Part shown: positions 11,801 to 19,002 of the stretch, piece by piece
Position numbering within the stretch: position 1 is the stretch's first letter
Layout of the letters: each line of letters starts with the position of its first letter
Source of the DNA: Chlorogloeopsis sp. ULAP01
GTDB lineage: Bacteria > Cyanobacteriota > Cyanobacteriia > Cyanobacteriales > Nostocaceae
Length of the DNA: 64,000 nucleotides
Assembly: GCF_030381805.1 (NCBI RefSeq)
Contig: NZ_JAUDRH010000001.1
Coordinates: 434,001-498,000, forward strand
Direction: 5' to 3'
Notes under the pieces: model-generated
Told to the model about the DNA's origin: nothing
The model's input: only the letters and a program-made list of their open reading frames with translations
Database searches by the model: none
Made by a program: the position numbers and the translations under genes

Positions 11801-12962
11801 TGGTAAAATAGACAAGTGCTCTCTACCAAATAATGAAGTTATTCGAGCCAAAACTCATCAATCCTTCGTTGCTCCAAGAAATTTTACAGAATTATCATTA
11901 GTAAAACTTTGGGAAAATCTTCTCAATGTTAACCCAATTGGAGTGACAGATAATTTCTTTGACTTGGGTGGACATTCGTTTTTGGCTGTCCGCTTAATGG
12001 CTCAAATTCACGATAGATTCGACCATAATCTTCCCCTATCTACTCTGTTTGAAAACCCCACAATTGAAAAACTAGCAATTATTGTTAGTCAACCATCTCG
12101 TCAGAGTTCTCATTCTCCTTTAGTAGCAATTAACTCCACTGGTTCTAAGACACCTTTTTTCTGTATTCATGGTGCTGGTGGCGGGATTAGTCACTACTTT
12201 AACTTATCTAGAAGGCTTGGCGAAGATTATCAATTTTATGCTTTGGAAGATAGCTTAGAACAAGACAAACCAAAAATTCTCACAGTAGAAGAAACAGCAA
12301 CTCGATATCTGCAAGAAATTCAGAAAGTACAACCAAATGGCCCTTATCTTTTAGGTGGTCATTGTTATGGTGGCGTACTGGCTTTTGAAATTGCACAACA
12401 ATTGCAAAAACAAGGTCAAACAGTAAGTTTATTAGTGATTATCGATGCCATAATTTCCGAAACACCTATCGAATCTACAGATGATGACGATGCAAAATTT
12501 TTACTCCGCATCGCTGAATCTATAAAAACTGATAACAATATAGATTTTTCTGTACCTTTTGCTGAACTGCGAAATTTATCATTAACAGAGCAACTGCATT
12601 TAATTAATCAAAAAGCTAACTTTCTGTTTAGCGATACAGAAATTAACGATTTTCTGCGCCATTATCAACTGTTTAAAGCTCACGTGCAAGCGATGCGAAA
12701 TTATGTGCCAGAAGTTTATTCAGACCAGATAACTTTATTTCGAGCTAATGAAGCAATATTGCACGATTTTGAAAATCCAGAGTGGAATACAGATGATCCA
12801 TTCTTAGGTTGGGGAAAATTTGCTCATCAACCTATACAAATGATTGAAATTCCCGGCGATCATTTTTCAATTTTTATAGAACCTTATATTCAGGAGTTGG
12901 CTAGAAATTTGAGAGTGCATATTGATCATGCTGTAAATAATCATGGAAGTAAAAAAGACTGA
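8835..12962 (+). CDS. NRPS module C-A-PCP-TE, predicted beta-alanine-type substrate, Cys-thioesterase
   Basis: Termination module of 1,375 residues. The N-terminal segment (SAKKALLKKW) resembles docking regions before C domains. Condensation domain: His170-His171-x3-Asp175-Gly176. Adenylation domain about 490-1000: TSGSTGTPKG, TGD, RGFRVE and NGKID motifs. Manual alignment to GrsA gives pocket residues V235 (Val699), D236 (Asp700), W239, I278, I299, S301, L322, A330, N331, K517. This differs by two substitutions from the beta-alanine code VDWVISLADK as I recall it, and lacks the Asp235 that binds alpha-amino groups. PCP Ser1048 is in LGGHSF. TE about 1110-1370: the nucleophile motif is GGHCYGG with Cys1177, and the likely catalytic His is 1343 (GDH). 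The stop overlaps the P450 start (TGATG). Product and substrate are inference. Confidence 0.93.
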   Translation: MDKQYSNLSSAKKALLKKWRGGKFQADTIPKRQISENIPLSFSQQRLWFIDQLYHGSSFYNIPIAWYIKGKLNITALQQSLNEILQRHEVWRTNFLVVNGELCQKITAPSTWDLEIIHLEHLSAKNWEADVKQLVAELAKKPFNLAQGLLVRANLLCLSEAEQVLLVTMHHIITDGWSCDVFLRELSTLYAAFSTNQPSVRDTTQRPLTELPIQYADFAIWQRDRIQGKFLETQLNYWKQQLQGELPILQLPTDRPRPNVTSFTGAKQYFHLSKSLTDALKQLSQQADATLFMSLLAAFNILLYYYTDQEDILIGSPIANRNRAELEGMLGLFVNTLILRNNLSGNPSFREFLHRVREVTLDAYAHQDLPFEMLVEKLQPERDLSRNPLYEVMFVLQNTPTNVQEISGLTLQTLEFDSGTAQLDIFLSVSEFSEGLTGCLEYNTDIFDLTTITQLINNFQTLLTNIVANPDLRLSELSPLNVSEQEQLLFKFNQTCTDYPQNATLHQLFEQQAELTPEALALISQSEKLTYRQLNYKVNQLAHYLQKQGVTNETLVALCLERSIDMVIGILAILKAGGAYIPLDPSYPVERLNFMLGDSQAFLFLTKQEILEKLSLSADKIVCLDIHKDEIAQQNLENPIHTAKADHLAYIIYTSGSTGTPKGVLGTHRGTVNGLHWLWKTYPFIPEEVCCQKTAISFVDSIWEIFAPLLQGTPTVIISNATVQDPQLFIEALADYKVTRIILVPSLLRLILDNYSYLAQKLSHLKIWITSGEKLSLKLAQKFRELMRSAKLINLYGSSEVSANATYYDTSLLSEIANIVPIGCPIDNTQICILNRHLQLTPIGVYGEIYIAGDGLAKGYLNRLELTQERFIDHPYISGKKLYKTGDIGRYLPDGNIEYFGRRDEQVKIRGFRVELSEIAAAITQHPDVEDAVVIASNDTQENPRLIAYVVTDKLDIATQLLPVLQQKLPNYMLPSAFIVLDKLPLTPNGKIDKCSLPNNEVIRAKTHQSFVAPRNFTELSLVKLWENLLNVNPIGVTDNFFDLGGHSFLAVRLMAQIHDRFDHNLPLSTLFENPTIEKLAIIVSQPSRQSSHSPLVAINSTGSKTPFFCIHGAGGGISHYFNLSRRLGEDYQFYALEDSLEQDKPKILTVEETATRYLQEIQKVQPNGPYLLGGHCYGGVLAFEIAQQLQKQGQTVSLLVIIDAIISETPIESTDDDDAKFLLRIAESIKTDNNIDFSVPFAELRNLSLTEQLHLINQKANFLFSDTEINDFLRHYQLFKAHVQAMRNYVPEVYSDQITLFRANEAILHDFENPEWNTDDPFLGWGKFAHQPIQMIEIPGDHFSIFIEPYIQELARNLRVHIDHAVNNHGSKKD

Positions 12963-14341
12963 TGAAACTACCACCTGGCCCAAAAATTCCAGTTTGGGTA
13001 CTAGCTCTCCAATTTGAAGCTAACCCCTTTGCTTATATGGATGCTAATTACCAACATTATGGTGACATAGTGACGATAATGTTTGGTTCTACGCCAATGA
13101 TTTATGTGAGTAATCCTTTAGGTATCAAGCAAATTTTTACTAACACTAAAGAAATTACTGCATCTGGGACATTGAACGAAGATTTTGCTTTGTTCACAGG
13201 AGAGCGAGGAATTCTACAACTGGATGGTTTCGTTCACAAAAATCGCCGTAAGCTGTTAATGCAAGCTCTTCATGGAACACGGATGCAAGCTTGTGGACGA
13301 AGGATCTGCGAACTTACGCAAAAAATTCTTGAGCAACAGGTGATTGGAAAACCTTTTGTCGCTTATCCAATCGTAGAAGAAATTACTCTATCAATCGGGA
13401 TAGAAGTTGTGCTGGGATTACAGGAAGGACAACGCTATGAAAAAGTCAAATATTTATTTTTTTCGATGTTCAAATCCGAGCAATCGAAACTTTTCCAACT
13501 GCTGACCAAAATACCTTTAGGAACACTAAATTTAGGTCGATGGAGTCCGCAAGGGTATCTGCTTCACCTCCGACAAGAGATTTTTCAATTTCTCGATACT
13601 GAAGTTCAACAGAGGCGATCGCAAGCAGATTCTTCACGCATTGATATGTTGAGCGATCTGATATTTGCTGCTGATGAAACAGGCGAATTATTAAGTAATG
13701 AAGAAGTGCGCGATTTGTTACTATCGCCGATTTTTGCGGCTGGTGATGCTTCCGCTACAGCAATTACTTGGGCATTATATTGGATTCACCGTTTACCGAG
13801 AGTCCGCGATCGCCTACTATCAGAACTCAATAGTCTTGGGGAAAACCCAGACCCCATGAACATTATTGCTTTACCCTACCTCAGTGCCGTTTGTCACGAA
13901 GTTTTACGAATTTACCCAACTCAGTTATTTACATTTCCTCGATTGGTAGAGTCTTCAGTGGAAGTGATGGGCTATGAGTTGCCTCCTGGTACAATACTAA
14001 TTGCAAATATTTATTCCACACATCAGCGCGAAGATTTATATCCTCAACCCAAAGAATTTCAGCCAGAACGCTTTTTAGAAAAACAATTTTCTCCCTACGA
14101 ATTTCTGCCTTTCGGCGGTGGTTCTCGTGTTTGTATTGGGGGAAGTTTTGCCTTATTTGAAATGAAGCTGGTATTAGCAACTATCCTTTCAAATTATCAA
14201 TTAACTTTAGTGAGTCAACAACCAGAACGTCCCAAATTTGGCGGTCTGCTTGCTTATCCTGCTAGTGGTGTAAAGATGCTTATACAAAGTCAACGTCAAC
14301 AGCAAAAACAATCACAGCCACTTGCTTCTGGCTTATTTTAG
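12962..14341 (+). CDS. Cytochrome P450, CYP110-like
   Basis: A 459-residue heme monooxygenase, probably hydroxylating or oxidising the PKS-NRPS product. Visible: the proline-rich N-terminus MKLPPGPKIP; the I-helix region AAGDASAT, with Asp-Ala-Ser where most P450s have (D/E)-T; the K-helix HEVLR; and the heme loop FGGGSRVCIGG with ligand Cys391. The N-terminus and length resemble the CYP110 family common in filamentous cyanobacteria. No membrane anchor is evident. It is translationally coupled to the NRPS by a 1-nt stop/start overlap, which argues that it tailors that product. The missing I-helix Thr may alter oxygen activation. Redox partner and substrate are unknown. Confidence 0.92.
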   Translation: MKLPPGPKIPVWVLALQFEANPFAYMDANYQHYGDIVTIMFGSTPMIYVSNPLGIKQIFTNTKEITASGTLNEDFALFTGERGILQLDGFVHKNRRKLLMQALHGTRMQACGRRICELTQKILEQQVIGKPFVAYPIVEEITLSIGIEVVLGLQEGQRYEKVKYLFFSMFKSEQSKLFQLLTKIPLGTLNLGRWSPQGYLLHLRQEIFQFLDTEVQQRRSQADSSRIDMLSDLIFAADETGELLSNEEVRDLLLSPIFAAGDASATAITWALYWIHRLPRVRDRLLSELNSLGENPDPMNIIALPYLSAVCHEVLRIYPTQLFTFPRLVESSVEVMGYELPPGTILIANIYSTHQREDLYPQPKEFQPERFLEKQFSPYEFLPFGGGSRVCIGGSFALFEMKLVLATILSNYQLTLVSQQPERPKFGGLLAYPASGVKMLIQSQRQQQKQSQPLASGLF

Positions 14342-14388
14342 CCTGGAAATATAATTTTTTAATCAATTTAATTATCGAGTAATTAGTT

Positions 14389-15279
14389 ATGACAAAAAGT
14401 ACAAAAGGTGCAATATTAATAACAGGAACCTCTGCGGGAATTGGTCGAGCTACTGCACTTTTACTAGACCAAAAAGGATACCAAGTCTTTACTGGAGTCC
14501 GTACAGAAAAAGATGCTGAATCCCTAAAACAAGAAGCATCTGGAATGCTCACTCCCATCATCCTAGATATTACAAATCAAGCACAAATTCAAGCCGCATC
14601 TGAATTTGTTTCATTAGCAGTCGGCGAACAAGGACTATTCGGATTAGTTAACAATCCATGCGGTATAACCTATGGGCCTTTAGAGTGTGTTCCCATAGAG
14701 GATGTGAGATTAAATTTTGAAGTAGGTATTATCGGGCATATTGCTGTTACCCAAGCATTTCTACCAATGCTGCGAAAAGCTAAAGGCCGCATTATCAACA
14801 TTAGTGCTAGTTGTGGGAAAATAGCCCTGCCATACTTTGGACTTTTATCCGCTTCAAAATTTGCTCTAGAGTCATTTACAGATTCTTTACGCACAGAATT
14901 ATGTTCTTCTGGGATTGAAGTTTCCTCTATTTTGTCTGGTGCATTTAAGACAGATATTTATAAAAAAGTCAAGGAAAGCTATGAAATAACTTATGCCAAT
15001 ATGTCGCCAGAAACCAAAGCTTTGTATGATAAATATTGTAGAACGGATCTACAAGAAATTAAACACGGAAACCATAATGGTTTGCCATGCGAAATATTTG
15101 CAGATGTCATCTTAAAAGTCTTAGAAGCTCGTAAATCAAAAAGACAATATTTTATCTCAAGTTCTTTCTTGGGAATGTTAGAAGAGCAGCTTTTTTACCT
15201 AGCAAAAAGATTACTAAGCTGTTCCACATTTAACTTGCATAACATGGGCAGGCAAGATGTCTGCCCTACAAGAGTTTAG
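14389..15279 (+). CDS. SDR-fold protein lacking the catalytic tyrosine
   Basis: A 296-residue short-chain dehydrogenase/reductase-fold protein, 47 nt after the P450 and last gene of the biosynthetic run. The cofactor motif TGTSAGIG near the N-terminus and an NN motif (LVNNPCG, usually NNAG) show the Rossmann fold. The Ser of the triad is probably in NISASCG. The expected YxxxK reads L-S-A-S-K: Leu153 stands at the Tyr position, with Lys157 kept. Classical hydride chemistry is therefore doubtful. It may use another mechanism, act as a non-catalytic partner, or be decaying. The long C-terminal tail (about 230-296) is typical of classical SDRs acting on lipids or steroids. Role in the pathway is inferred from position only. 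Confidence 0.88.
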   Translation: MTKSTKGAILITGTSAGIGRATALLLDQKGYQVFTGVRTEKDAESLKQEASGMLTPIILDITNQAQIQAASEFVSLAVGEQGLFGLVNNPCGITYGPLECVPIEDVRLNFEVGIIGHIAVTQAFLPMLRKAKGRIINISASCGKIALPYFGLLSASKFALESFTDSLRTELCSSGIEVSSILSGAFKTDIYKKVKESYEITYANMSPETKALYDKYCRTDLQEIKHGNHNGLPCEIFADVILKVLEARKSKRQYFISSSFLGMLEEQLFYLAKRLLSCSTFNLHNMGRQDVCPTRV

Positions 15280-15631
15280 TCTCATTTCAATATGCAAACT
15301 AGATGTTGATCAGCTTACCACACCAATATTTTTATGACAATATTCTTTTTGGACAGCTAAGAAAGAATATGAAGCTTGATGTTGGATTAAAAAAATAGAG
15401 TGGGAACAGGAATTCTTGGAAGATAAACATTTTCTATTCCATTCTTTTTGCAAATTGGTATTAACATAGTACAGTTCAGATAAGATAATTAGCCTAACGA
15501 TAATCTTGTAGAGAAGTTGTAATGCAAAATCTCTACAGATTCAAAAACATAATAAATAACCTTAACTGAACAGTATTAATAATCCAAAATGGTATAACTC
15601 ACCTGTATACAAGATAAATTATTAATTAAAT
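15280..15631 (+). other. Intergenic region, possible promoter for transport genes
   Basis: 352 bp, AT-rich, no gene seen. It holds a hairpin repeat at 15507-15537 (TGTAGAGA ... TCTCTACA), the same type as repeats at 33805, 57338 and 63454. A run with GATAAGATAATTAG and GATAATC near 15480-15505 is weakly reminiscent of Fur-type sequences but is not a convincing box. Confidence 0.5.
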
Positions 15632-16642
15632 ATGCAAACTCAACAGAGCAATATACTTTCCGTCGCTGAATGTCGTTTTTGCTCCTTGGTATCTAAAGCT
15701 AACAAAGAAGACCCAATTGGTACAGCAGAAACTTGTGACTATTGGCTGATTATAGAAATTCCTCAGCCTTGGCCCCAAGCCTTTTATGAGGAACATCCAA
15801 AAATCCAGCCATTATTAGGCTTGTTTTATGAGGTCTTTGAGCAATATGAGATTAAACTTCGACCAATGGTAATTGCTCCTGACCGCGAGTACTCCCAACT
15901 TGGCTTCACCCGCATACTTTACTACTATCGTCCTGCCAAACTATTTTCTCAATTTGAAAAGCAAGAGTTTGTTGTTCCAGATGAGCAAGTAACTGCGTTA
16001 GTCACAGCAATACTCCAGCAATTGATGCAACAGCCCAATGATTTATCAAAGTTTCAGCAGTATGAGCAACAAACTAGTCACATTCGTGAACTGATGGTTT
16101 GCACTCATGCTCAAGTAGATTTGGCCTGTGGTCGATTTGGCTCACCTTTATATCGGCGATTACGCAAAGAATATGCTCCTGTTTCCAACGGTAAGTTAAG
16201 GGTGTGGCAAACTACTCACTTTGGCGGTCATCAATTCGCCCCTACCTTAGCTGACTTACCCCAAGGGTGCTTTTGGGGACATTTTGAACCGGAAGCCCTT
16301 GATTTACTTGTAAATAGAAATGATTCTCCTTTTGGGCTGCGTCAATTCTACCGAGGATGGTCAGGCTTAAGCAAATTTGAGCAAATTGCCGAGCGGGAAA
16401 TTTGGATGCAATTGGGTTGGAATTGGCTGGACTATTGGAAAGCTGGACAAGTGCTGGTAGAAGATGCTGATTGGGCGGAAGTACGTATTAATTATGTTGC
16501 GCCAGATGGCAGTTTATCTGGAGGCTATCAAGCCAGAGTCGAAGTTTGTGGTCAAGTTATGAGTGCATTGAGTTCGGCAACAGAAATGCAACTAACAGCA
16601 GTGAAGCAGTATCGTGTTAGCCATTTAATTCAGGTTGATTAA
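15632..16642 (+). CDS. Suc_Fer-like (sucrase/ferredoxin-like) thioredoxin-fold [2Fe-2S] protein
   Basis: A 336-residue cytoplasmic protein with no signal peptide. It matches the Suc_Fer-like family (Apd1/Aim32 type): CTHAQVDLACGRFG with Cys157 and Cys166, then THFGGHQFAPTL with His196 and His200. In Apd1-type proteins two Cys and two His bind a non-Rieske [2Fe-2S] cluster, and this spacing fits. Family members occur beside iron-uptake genes in cyanobacteria as I recall. Next to an exporter, a binding lipoprotein and a TonB receptor, a role as reductase releasing iron from a ferric-siderophore is the best inference. The likely start of the downstream MATE gene is 20 nt after the stop, suggesting one transcript. 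Confidence 0.85.
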   Translation: MQTQQSNILSVAECRFCSLVSKANKEDPIGTAETCDYWLIIEIPQPWPQAFYEEHPKIQPLLGLFYEVFEQYEIKLRPMVIAPDREYSQLGFTRILYYYRPAKLFSQFEKQEFVVPDEQVTALVTAILQQLMQQPNDLSKFQQYEQQTSHIRELMVCTHAQVDLACGRFGSPLYRRLRKEYAPVSNGKLRVWQTTHFGGHQFAPTLADLPQGCFWGHFEPEALDLLVNRNDSPFGLRQFYRGWSGLSKFEQIAEREIWMQLGWNWLDYWKAGQVLVEDADWAEVRINYVAPDGSLSGGYQARVEVCGQVMSALSSATEMQLTAVKQYRVSHLIQVD

Positions 16643-16661
16643 ATCATCAAAGTCAAAAACA

Positions 16662-18026
16662 ATGACTACACAACAACAATCTCAAATCACAAATGAAATC
16701 CTGCAAGGCAATCTTGTGAGGCTGGCATTTAAATTATCAATTCCCAGTACTTTGGGAATACTAATGTTTAGCTTAAATAATTTTCTGGATGCTTTATTTG
16801 CAGGAAGATTTCTTGGTGAAACTGCTCTAGCTGGTATTACTCTTGCACTACCATTTACTGGTATAGTTGAAGGTTTTTCTGTCTTAGTTGGGGTTGGTTC
16901 TGGTGCTGTTCTTAGCCAAGCCATTGGTTCTGGAAATCTCAAAACTCAGTCAAAAATATTTGGCAATTTCATAGTTATGGGTATCGCGATCGCGTTGGCA
17001 ATCACAGCCCTTGGCTATAGTTTTAGTGAGAGATTGATTGTATTTATGGGAGGCAGTGATGAAGTTGCTTCTGCTGGCACGGCATATTTTAAAACTTATA
17101 TATTAGGTGCAGTATTTTATATCTTAGGAGGAGCTTCTAGCCAGATCATCAAATCAGAAGGCAAACTTAGACTATCAACTATATTTGATTTAGTTTTTAT
17201 TATTTTTAATATTTTATTAAATACTTTATTTATTAGTGTTTTCCGTTGGGGTATAGAAGGAATTGCCCTTGCAACAGTTCTGGCGATGGTTGTTTCTACT
17301 AGTGTCAATTTAACTTATTTCTTTACTGGTAAAAGCTCGATACCAGTGAATTATCAAAAGTTAGCGATCGCCATAGATTTACTACCTGAAATTTTTTCAG
17401 TAGGAATATCATCACTGTTTTATCCAATTCTGGAATTACTACAAGACTTTGTAATTTTCAACTCACTTTCTTACTATGGCACAAATAATGATATTGCTTT
17501 TGTGGGTACAACTGCAAAATTAAACGCATTAGTATTTATTCCAATATTTGGTTTTGCCCAAGCATTACAACCAATCATTGGCATGAATTATGGAGCGAAA
17601 AATTATCAAAGAATCAAAAAAGCATACTTAACTTTTGCTATCATTGCCACTATTTTATTAATATTAATTTGGCTGGCTCTACAATTATCTCCAAGGATAT
17701 TCTTGGGTCTGATTTTGTCTGGTGTAAATTTTACAGAAGATGATGTCATAAACTTTAGAATTCTCAGTATATTAATCCCAATTTGGCCTTTGGCATTCTT
17801 TAGTAATACTCTTTTTCAATCTATAGGTAAGGGTACAACAGTGTTGGTAGTACTCTTACTAAGAACTATAGTTTTAAATGTGCCAATAATAATTCTATTG
17901 TCGAAAATTTACGCTGTCAGAGGTATTTATTGTGGAATACTTTTGGCAGATATTTTATTTATGTTAATTGTGTTTGTCTTAACCTTTTTAGAATTTCAGT
18001 ATTTAAGTTCCTTAAAAGTTGAATGA
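16662..18026 (+). CDS. MATE family efflux transporter
   Basis: Inner-membrane multidrug/toxic compound extrusion protein of about 454 residues with about 12 hydrophobic segments in two halves, resembling the MepA-like subgroup. A TTG at 16635 would extend it by nine residues and overlap the previous gene; I prefer the ATG at 16662, though neither has a strong ribosome binding site. Between a Suc_Fer-like gene and iron-siderophore uptake genes, it is a good candidate for exporting the PKS-NRPS product. MATE proteins couple export to Na+ or H+ gradients; the ion is not evident here. Confidence 0.9.
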   Translation: MTTQQQSQITNEILQGNLVRLAFKLSIPSTLGILMFSLNNFLDALFAGRFLGETALAGITLALPFTGIVEGFSVLVGVGSGAVLSQAIGSGNLKTQSKIFGNFIVMGIAIALAITALGYSFSERLIVFMGGSDEVASAGTAYFKTYILGAVFYILGGASSQIIKSEGKLRLSTIFDLVFIIFNILLNTLFISVFRWGIEGIALATVLAMVVSTSVNLTYFFTGKSSIPVNYQKLAIAIDLLPEIFSVGISSLFYPILELLQDFVIFNSLSYYGTNNDIAFVGTTAKLNALVFIPIFGFAQALQPIIGMNYGAKNYQRIKKAYLTFAIIATILLILIWLALQLSPRIFLGLILSGVNFTEDDVINFRILSILIPIWPLAFFSNTLFQSIGKGTTVLVVLLLRTIVLNVPIIILLSKIYAVRGIYCGILLADILFMLIVFVLTFLEFQYLSSLKVE

Positions 18027-18166
18027 GCCAAATCAATAATCCTAATTAATAAGGGAGGTACTCATTTGAGTGTCTATAACATCTAGAAAAATTTTGCATT
18101 TTAGCAAAATTTACTATCTAACAACTCTGGTTAATACTTACAACTTTCTAGAAATGGAGAATTATC

Positions 18167-18750
18167 ATGGTATCCTCATCTATTTCTCAAACAAGAATCT
18201 GGTTGATTACTGGTTGCTCTAGTAATCTTGGTCGAGTATTAGTAGAAACAGTGCTTGAGCGTGGAGCACGCAATCCACAGCAACTAGAAGATTTGGCAGC
18301 AAAATTTTCGAGTCATACCATTTCACGAAATGCCTGATACAAATGATTGGTCTTTAAATCTTTCCCCCTGCTAAGAGCTTCCTGCCCCCTGCTGTCCATT
18401 TGTATCAATCTTAAAGTGAAACAGTATCAGACTTTAAGCTGTACAACTTGATGTCACCAAACCCGATGAGGTCAAGGAGACTGTAAGACAAGCAATTGCT
18501 AAGTTTGGACGCATTGATGTACTCGTCAATAATGCTGGATGTGAAATTGCTGGAGTCATTGAAGAAATTAGCGACAAAGCAGTTCGCCGGATGTTTGAAA
18601 CAAACTTTTTTGGAGTACTAGAAATGCTACGGGCAGTTGTACCACATATGTGACAGCAACGTAGCGGACACATCTTTAATATTTCATCAATTGCTTGCTT
18701 TACAGCTAGTCCTGGTGGAGGAATCTATTTTCTAACTCCCGAAAAAATGG
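18167..18750 (+). pseudogene. Short-chain dehydrogenase pseudogene, interrupted by a MITE
   Basis: Starts well (GGAGA, then ATG at 18167; LITGCSSNLG is the Rossmann motif) and later gives LDVTKPDEV, VLVNNAG and NISSIA, all SDR landmarks. It is dead several times over: a 113-bp insertion at 18315-18427; one extra base just downstream (about 18437-18441); a premature TGA at about 18652 where a CGA Arg is expected (PHM-stop-QQRSGH); apparent loss of about six codons before ARNPQ; and truncation after GGG, where an IS5-like fragment begins. Unlike the intact SDR at 14389 it keeps a normal NNAG motif. Confidence 0.85.
18315..18427. mobile_element. Non-autonomous MITE-like insertion (113 bp)
   Basis: The terminal inverted repeats are ATACCATTTCAC and GTGAAACAGTAT (10 of 12 pair), with a perfect subterminal inverted repeat GATACAAATG (18336-18345) / CATTTGTATC (18397-18406). 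Taking it out rejoins the SDR reading frame as FSS-QTL, so it is an insertion rather than gene sequence. No ORF. Its ends resemble those of the element at 38327-38461. Confidence 0.8.
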
Positions 18751-18755
18751 GCGAA

Positions 18756-18980
18756 CCGGGAGAAATAAAATAAACATAAACATATTTGTTCCTGGATTAG
18801 CAATTTCTCTGGACGACCACTAGCAGCCGCATAAATTCTTATTTTTCATTTCTCTTGTTCAGTTTTAATTTCCTAATGGTGTTGTCTGGTACAATTTAAT
18901 AATGATTGTAGTTGCTCGTAACTAATCCCTAAAATTTGTTTTGTTCTATGTGGATATTTCTCGATATAATCAAAAACCAT
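18756..18980 (-). pseudogene. IS5-like transposase N-terminal remnant
   Basis: Reading the - strand from 18980 gives MVFDYIEKYPHRTKQILG, then SYEQLQ, later RIYAAASGRPEKL and EQICLCLF. This is the N-terminal pattern of a common cyanobacterial IS5-group transposase. Two in-frame stops (after QHH and after EQEK) and loss of everything after the CLCLFY block make it a dead fragment. It sits between the truncated SDR and the binding-protein gene, whose first possible ATG is 22 nt from the fragment's start. Confidence 0.75.
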
Positions 18981-19002
18981 ACCTAATTCAGAAAAATGGT
19001 AA

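Noticed and set aside
15480..15505. Fur box ahead of the transport genes
   Set aside because: GATAAT-like words are present but not in a proper palindromic 19-mer; the AT-rich background makes this weak.
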